64,000 bases of DNA from Ambrosia x helenae. Its lineage: Eukaryota > Streptophyta > Magnoliopsida > Asterales > Asteraceae. Shown here piece by piece: positions 57,601 through 64,000 of this stretch. The stretch spans positions 34,224,626 to 34,288,625 of the forward strand of contig CM061228.1 of assembly GCA_030844895.1 (NCBI GenBank), read 5' to 3'. The translations under genes were made by a program, and so were the position numbers. Numbering within the stretch: position 1 is the first letter of the stretch; each line of letters starts with the position of its first letter. Below the pieces are notes generated by a model. That model was not told the DNA's origin. It saw only the letters and a list, made by a program, of their open reading frames with translations, and did not search any database.

Positions 57601-59237
57601 CGTGTCTTTCCCCTTGAATTGAGAGAGTTTCACCGCTTGCGAGGGGAACTTGAATAACCTTATCGTTGCAAACCACAATGGCACGGTGCGCGGACAACCA
57701 GTCCATGCCAACAACGATGTCAAAGCTTCCCAACACAACCGGTAATAGATCAATCCCAAACTCGTGCCCACAGAGTTCTAACTTACAATCTCTTGCTACC
57801 TCTCTCGTTTCAATAGTTTTACCATTAGCCAGTTCTATAGAGTAGGGTGTATCTAGTTTGCTAGTTTTTAAACCAAGTAGTCTTTTAAACTCAATGGATA
57901 CGAAGCTAAAGTCAGCACCGGTATCAAATAATACAGAGGCATAATGACCATTCAGAGGAAACGTACCAGTGACCACATTGGGGTCTTGCCGTGCGTCACC
58001 GGCTCCAATCACAAATGCCCGGCCACGGGCCTGATTGTTGACTTTGGGGCAATCTTTCTTCCAATGGTCCAATGACCCGCATGCAAAACAGGGTCTGGCC
58101 CCTCCGTTCTTTGGTGCTCCAGATCGGCACTCTTCAGTCTTGTGCCCAGTGCGGTGGCACTTCCCGCAAGTTAATCCATTGTTTCTTCCCTGGTTTCCCT
58201 GTTTGTTATTGTTACCACGTCCTGTGGCGGCATAACCCTTTCCTTTCTTGTTCGAGCTACCCGACGCTCGATCCCTTCTTCCCTCATCTCTCTTTCTTTT
58301 CCCAAACCTTTGCCCGTTACCCTGATCATTAGTTGCAACCGCTGAACTTGATCCCTGTTTCTTGGCCTCAACACTACTTGCTTCAGAAATTTTTAACCCA
58401 GAAACTTGGCGGATTAGGGTACCCATGCGGATAGCATCCTCAGTCAGACTTAGTGCCAGATCAATTGCCTCGCGCATGGTCGTGGGTTTGGAAGAGGTGA
58501 CCATGCTGCGAATCTGTGGTGCTAGCCCGAATAGGTAACGTTCCACTTTGTTCTTCTCTGGTGTAACCAGACGAGGTACCAGTCTTGCGAGATCATGAAA
58601 TCTTGACGTATACCCAGTGACGTCTGCTCCTACCATGGTGAGGTTCCAGAATTCGGTTTCCAACTTCTGAACTTCACTTGCCGGGCGGTATTCAGCAGTC
58701 ATTAGTTCTTTCAGTGCCGCCCATGATAGGGAGTATGCCACATCATCTCCTAAAGACTGTACTTGGCCGTTCCACCAAGTTAGGGCCTGATCTAGAAACA
58801 GATTGGTGGCGTACATGACAGACTGTCGAGGGGTACACCCGCTGATGCGGATAACTGCCTCGGTCTTTTCGAACCATTTGACCAGGCCTATGGAACCCTC
58901 AGTGCCGCTGAAGTTTATTGGCTTACAGTCCAAGAAAGCCTTGAAAGTGCAGCCGCGCTCTCCCGAGGCTGTCCCTGTAATAGCAACATAGTATGTTATT
59001 ATGGGATAGGAGTTTGTGAACTATTCTCCCATCGCTTTTTCATTTATTTTTAAACCTCTTACCACTGGGGGAGGTCTCTCGTCGCTCACTCCCTGTCCTG
59101 TCATGGGAGTGTTCCGAGCGTGCGGCTTCGTGTTCAGCGATGGCACGAGCTATGCGTTCAGATATCATAGTTTCAAGCTCGGCCGGTGTTGTGGGCAGTC
59201 CGTCTGCTCCACTGTTGCTTCGGGTGGCAGGTGCCAT
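54634..59237 (-). pseudogene. gag-pol: Chromovirus gag-pol, copy 2 (one frameshift)
   Basis: The N-terminal exon is 59237-59063, the candidate intron 59062-58975, then one open frame of at least 1175 codons down to 55406 covering Gag core, zinc knuckles (residues 256-269 and 282-295 counted from the Leu codon at 58933), protease DTGA (337-340), RT FIDD (671-674), RNase H Asp-820, integrase HHCC (H1009, H1016, C1046, C1049) and the first two integrase Asp (1079, 1140). An extra base near 55450, absent from copy 1, shifts the frame before the catalytic Glu. The rest of integrase and the chromodomain-like tail are open in another frame (55473-54634). Gag to RNase H should still be makeable; integrase is not. 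Confidence 0.92.
58975..59062 (-). other. Candidate 88-bp intron in gag, copy 2
   Basis: Same donor, acceptor and length as at 48387-48474. Splicing joins the short start exon to the Gag core in frame. Confidence 0.65.
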
Positions 59238-59708
59238 TTTTCTTCAATAATAATTATCAAAGGTTAATTTGGCAAACATTTATACAATACAAAGCATAAA
59301 TAACAAACCAAAGCATGAACACAATAATCAACACCATATCATCACACAACATACCAACACATCATACATAAATAAATAGTAATCAACACAACATCACCAC
59401 ACAAATATACAAACCACAACACATGGAGTAAGCAATAATAATCATAGACAACAACATATTTCACCATAATAATAAGATTTTTCATTAATTTCAATAATAT
59501 CAGTACAATGCTTGTTCATAATACCAAAATGGAGAATACATTTCTCATACAATACATTGCTTTTGAAATAATAAAACATCATATCATACGCCGTAATACC
59601 CGTACGGCTAGGCAAAATGCAGACGAGTGTCATAACCCGTGCTGTACTACCATAATGCTGCTAATATGTACATAAGCTGGTGCGTCTTCTGTGCATCCCC
59701 GACACATC

Positions 59709-61031
59709 CTACTGTGGCGGTGGCGGTGGATACTGGTACTGCGGCGCATACATGCTAATCGTCATGCTGATCTCTGAGATGCGCTCGTACAAAAACTGTC
59801 GATGTGCCCAGTGTGCATCCCCAGTAATCCCGCTCTGCGCATCCATGCGCAAGAGCTCCTCTGCGTAATGTGCCAAGGCATCACGAGTGTCAATCATCCT
59901 AGCCCACATCAACCTCGTCTGCTGTTCAACCTGATTCACGGTGCGCTGCACCGTGTTGACTAGAGTCTGAAAATCCTGCTCTAAGGTGATGGTCGAGGTC
60001 TGGGCGGGTCCAGAGGGGGGTGTCATCCTGGGAAGGTGGGATGGTCCGGGTACATCAGGGTGTGTGGATGGGAAGGGCCCGAAGGGGAATGGTACTGGTA
60101 TGTGGGGCAGTAAGAAACTGGGTGGCCTGATGGAAAAGTGGTGTGGCATCAGATAAGGGTCCCCTGCACCTAGAGGGTATGGTGCAGGTGTCATGCTGGG
60201 TATGGTGGGGATGGGTGTAGTCATGGCAATGGTGGGTGGTGGCATAGGCTCGGCCAGTGGGGCTACTAATGGCTCAGAGACAGTGGCCCACTCTGGAGTG
60301 GACACCACTACAGGGGGTGTGGGAGGGCTCGCAGTGGCGAAGGCCTCCATGCCTGCCCTATGTAGCTCAGAGCTACGGGCGGGACTACCCTCATGTATAA
60401 GAGCTGCTGGTGCTGGCTCCTCCTGGGGTATGGGCTCGGGTGCTGGTGGGGCTATGGGGTCGGCTGGGGCGTCCTCTAGCATTGGAGCCACTGGCTCCTC
60501 CTGGTCAGCCTGAATCTCTGGCACCAACATGTGCCCTACTGAACCCACAGACTCGTCATCGGAGTCGTCGGATATCCATCCGTTCCTTCCACGGGGAATG
60601 GGCAGGAGTCTCATACCTGCAGGTATGTGAATGTGGGGTACCGGTGCCGGCTCGTGCTCGGCGTGAGCCTGTCGGCGGAAAGGAGACTCTGCCGCGTCTG
60701 ACTGGGCGGGAACTGGTCGCGAAGGACCGGCACAGCCGTCAGGGAAATCCCTGATGGCTCGAATGGGGCGTACGGCCAAAGGTGCGGCCGGTACGATGGG
60801 CTGTGGCGCGTCGATCACGGCCGGTGTCCAGTCAGGATCCTCGCTAGGATCTGTCTCGTCCGAATCGTCGTCTGACCCTCCTGCGACGTCCATCTCTACG
60901 TCGTCTTCTTCCGCATCGAGTACAACTAGCTCGACTGGCTCCGGCGGAGGTGCAGGTATAATCTGGATACTGCTATCAACACTAGGCGCTATACTTCCCG
61001 CGTCGGACATCCTGGCAAAAGAACCGTACAT
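59709..61031 (-). CDS. Leader ORF upstream of gag, copy 2 (440 aa)
   Basis: Same 440-residue acidic, proline-rich protein as 49121-50443. The DNA differs at a few positions (for example near 59870 and 60254) without changing the protein by eye, while gag-pol of the same copy has acquired a frameshift. The sample of changes is too small to claim selection. Confidence 0.7.
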   Translation of the reverse strand: MYGSFARMSDAGSIAPSVDSSIQIIPAPPPEPVELVVLDAEEDDVEMDVAGGSDDDSDETDPSEDPDWTPAVIDAPQPIVPAAPLAVRPIRAIRDFPDGCAGPSRPVPAQSDAAESPFRRQAHAEHEPAPVPHIHIPAGMRLLPIPRGRNGWISDDSDDESVGSVGHMLVPEIQADQEEPVAPMLEDAPADPIAPPAPEPIPQEEPAPAALIHEGSPARSSELHRAGMEAFATASPPTPPVVVSTPEWATVSEPLVAPLAEPMPPPTIAMTTPIPTIPSMTPAPYPLGAGDPYLMPHHFSIRPPSFLLPHIPVPFPFGPFPSTHPDVPGPSHLPRMTPPSGPAQTSTITLEQDFQTLVNTVQRTVNQVEQQTRLMWARMIDTRDALAHYAEELLRMDAQSGITGDAHWAHRQFLYERISEISMTISMYAPQYQYPPPPPQ

Positions 61032-61280
61032 GTATATATGATTTATTTAAATTAGACAGTTATGGCGTACTCTATAGTAACCTTCCTAACTTCTAATTTC
61101 TACGTTACAGTATAACAATACTCATGGCTGGCTTGGTCGGAATCTCCTCATGCCCAATGCTTCTTGAAAATTACTTTTATTTAAAACCATGTACATTTTC
61201 TTTTGAAAACTTTATCTTTAGAACCAAATCCGGTTATAGTCTAGTTTTTAAAGAAAATACTCTAGTTCGCTATAACCTTG

Positions 61281-61292
61281 GCTCTGATACCA
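61281..61292 (-). other. Primer-binding site, interior 2
   Basis: TGGTATCAGAGC on the minus strand, 5 bp from the LTR 3 edge at 61298. Confidence 0.92.
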
Positions 61293-61297
61293 CGTTC

Positions 61298-64000
61298 TGT
61301 CACACCACGACAAAGGCGGAAACACGTGGCGCGACGGTTCAAAAGCATAAAGTCAAGGTTATGGCTAAACACAAGTAATTTAAGAAAATGGGTCATTTAT
61401 TATGACGTCGAATTAGTTTCAAACATTACACAAAAGTTAATTGTTTTTGAAATAACATAGAGGTTTCTCATATATATCCCAAATGCCTTGGGAAATAAAG
61501 GTGAAACCCCACAAAAGTTCGTCGTCGCATTGGAGATTCCCCGACCCTGCTTGCCTGATCTTTCATCTTCTAGTTACCTGAAAGATATGTTTTAAAAAGT
61601 TTCGTCAATATAAATATATTGGTGAGTTCACAGGTTTTTAGTTTCTAAAACTTGAATACTTGGGAATACCATGTTATGACAATATATAGGAGTTGCAAAT
61701 TCCTATAAATCTACTTGAGACTATAATCAAACCAAGACATATAATAATTGTGCCCCGCTCCAAGTCGTTACTCGGTTTCCCACGACTTAAATTCAGAATA
61801 TTTGCACCCCAGGCATAACCTAATGCATAATCGACGCTATCGATTAGGGGTGGGCCTTGTCAGGCACCAATAGTACTATTCGAATATTCCTCCGGTTTCA
61901 ATTTCCCTGAACAAATGATTATAGAGGCGAGGACTCAACCCCGAGTGGCGGTCACACCTCAAGTAATAAATCCGTCAAACATTATCCCTAACATATCTTT
62001 CCCCCGGAAAAACGTAAAAATAGTTTAAAATGGGGCCGTGAAACTCACCTGTAACTGCGTCTGGCTCAATAAGGTGAATAGCAAGGGGTGGTCTTGCACC
62101 TACAACGTCCTAAACGTATAAGTCACTATTCCTATAGTGCATGTGCCTTGGCAAGTTGTACACCCAACTCCCGACCACAAGTTGTTCCAAATCCCGTTTA
62201 ATTATGCGTGTATCCTAGGTTTCGTTGGCGTTACATTACCCTTTGTGTTACAGGTTATATATTACTCTTGTTAATATTTCCATAACTTGTATCTTATTAT
62301 CATCGACTCGACTTCACTTAACATATAATTATTTTCCCATTTAAATAATTATACTTAAGATCGCATCGCTCGATATAATATATATTTCAATCCTCGACCC
62401 GACTCACTTTGCCACACATTTGTTTTCCCATTTAAACAAATATGCTAAGATTTTGTCGTTCGATCGTATATTCTTAACGTCCGATTCAACTCACCACACC
62501 GTATATTTATTTTCCCATTCAAAAAAATATACTAGGATTTCGTTGGTACGACCTACACATGTATATATCCTTGTCTTCTCGTCGCGGCTTCCCTTCCCGC
62601 ATATCTACTTTCCCATTAAGTAGATATACTAGAATTTTGCCGAGACGAGCGTACAAATATATATAAATGTGTAATTTTTCTTGTTAAGTATATACGTTTG
62701 TTTTAACGTCTTATTCTTTTGTGTCATGTGTTTCTCCCACGAATTAATCCTCCAACACTTAGGAAAGTGTTTATTTATTTTCACCCAAAGTATATATATA
62801 TATTTTACCTCTTAAAATATATATTTTTCTTATCTTGCCGCAATGGCATTTTTCTCATATTTTGTCCGGTTATGGTTCGTTAACGCGTTTTAGTTCGATA
62901 TCTTAACTCGATTAGTTAATTTTTCCAAGTTTTTCCCAACATGTATTTTATAGAAATATTTTCCATATTTCTTCCTATTTTCACATGTTACTTGGATGGT
63001 TAAAATACTTATGTATTTTTAACCCAACTTGTTAACTTAACTACAAAAATGTTTCCAACACTCTTATATTCCCATTTATATAAAAGTATTCATTTTTGTA
63101 TAAGTTTCCCAAGTTTGTTTAATATTTTTATAAAATCTCTATTTTATAAAAATTCTTATGTTAAAACCCTTTATATTTTTATAACTTTCAAAAATACACT
63201 TTTATACAAAATACCCAAGTATTTCTACTAGTATTTACAAAAATCATCCTTAGACTTTATTACTTGCATTTTTGACACCAAACTTTCCATACTTGTATTT
63301 TTGGACTAATAGTTTCTAAAATGTCCATTTTAGTCCCTTAACTTTCAAAGTTACAACTTTAGTCCCTTAACTTACGAAAGTTGCATTTTTCTATTCTAAT
63401 TTTCAAAGTTGGCATTTTTCACTCAAAATAGTTAACTTTGAAGATTCAACTTTTTATTGGTAAGTTATTTTTGTATCAAAACACTTATGTTAGTCTTATA
63501 TTCCATATGGAAGACTAATTATGTGTGTGTTTTATGTATTTGTCCATTTCTTCAAAATATCATTCATCCAAGTGAGTTAACTTTAATTTTCCATCTTATT
63601 CATTTATGAACTTCTAACATGTTTTACCACATATTATAACTTAAATGATCATAATAAGATGAATTAAAGTTAGTTTTAACATATTCAAGTTCATTTCAAA
63701 ATCTTAACCAAAACATCATCCTACTTAGTCTTATATGTAAACTTCATATATTTTCAAGACTAATACATCATCATCAACAAATCCATGGTTTATTTTCATA
63801 TCTTTAACCTTCCATTTTACACATGAAAACTTATTAAAGATTATGTTCAAAACCATTTTTAAACCCTTCATGTACAACTTGCTACTAGGAACACATACAT
63901 GAATAATAACAATCAAAAACAAGATTAAGAAGCTTACTACTAGCACAAGGCTAGGGAAGACAAAAACCTTGGATTTGAGAGGGGTTTAGTGTGTTCTTCC
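61298..64000 (-). mobile_element. Chromovirus LTR 3, cut by the window edge
   Basis: The first 2.7 kb of a third LTR, nearly identical to LTR 1 and LTR 2. It contains a candidate leader intron (61578-62048) and the constant-loop hairpins. Private differences occur near 61380 (one-base deletion), 62252 and 63376. Whether a third interior follows cannot be seen. Confidence 0.92.

Larger units (their letters stand above)
40121..64000 (-). mobile_element. Tandem Tekay/Del-type chromovirus array (LTR-int-LTR-int-LTR)
   Basis: LTRs lie at 40121-44014, 50710-54599 and 61298 to beyond the window; interiors at 44015-50709 and 54600-61297. The period is 10,588-10,589 bp. The gene order (Gag, protease, RT, RNase H, integrase, chromodomain-like tail) and the long LTRs place it in Ty3/gypsy chromoviruses, clade Tekay/Del by tail type. 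Copies differ at well under 1% of sites by eye, so the array is young. A shared middle LTR points to LTR-LTR unequal recombination, not two insertions. Confidence 0.93.

Overview
This is nuclear DNA from a flowering plant. The evidence is a two-exon leucine-rich-repeat receptor kinase gene of a plant-only subfamily, plus nested plant transposons: Ty3/gypsy chromovirus, Ty1/copia, TRIM, PIF/Harbinger, MULE, Helitron and LINE. The retrotransposon and Helitron end types look like those of Asteraceae (daisy family), but that placement is an inference. The window is AT-rich and mostly transposon. I find one convincing host gene.

Layout. 1-6090 is the right part of a minus-strand, apparently non-coding LTR retrotransposon (interior 1-3681, LTR 3682-6090). 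6422-9991 is a PIF/Harbinger element with a small proline-rich gene; a Helitron (7735-9794) sits in its (TTA)n tract, and a LINE scrap sits in the Helitron. 10212-11733 is a small copia-like TRIM with unusual TAT...ATA ends and an interior array of palindromes. 12543-15158 is a solo LTR. 15775-18524 is the receptor-kinase gene on the minus strand. 19493-27842 is a MULE split by a very young non-coding LTR retrotransposon (19881-27112, LTRs identical by eye, perfect GCACC target duplication). Then follow a LINE 3' end, one or two Helitrons (29297-31899), a solo copia LTR (32101-32415), decayed LTR pieces, a MITE, a copia RNase H scrap (37413-38325) and a truncated plus-strand LTR (38410-40120).

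From 40121 to the right edge lies a tandem array of one Tekay/Del-type chromovirus on the minus strand: LTR - interior - LTR - interior - LTR (last LTR cut by the window). The middle LTR is shared. Each interior carries a 440-codon leader ORF, then gag-pol (Gag, zinc knuckles, protease, RT, RNase H, integrase, chromodomain-like tail). Each gag-pol copy is broken by a different single-base indel, so neither encodes a whole polyprotein.

The most interesting signals are non-coding. (1) Four different LTR families here share an intron-like module of 454-471 bp inside the LTR, with donor, branch-point-like block and acceptor in the same order and spacing. (2) Gag of the chromovirus appears to contain an 88-bp intron that joins a short upstream ORF in frame. 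(3) Several retroelements carry runs of stem-loops whose loop is constant while the stems change in a paired way. (4) Two related LTR families place clusters of a short inverted word at the same positions around the promoter, but use different words.
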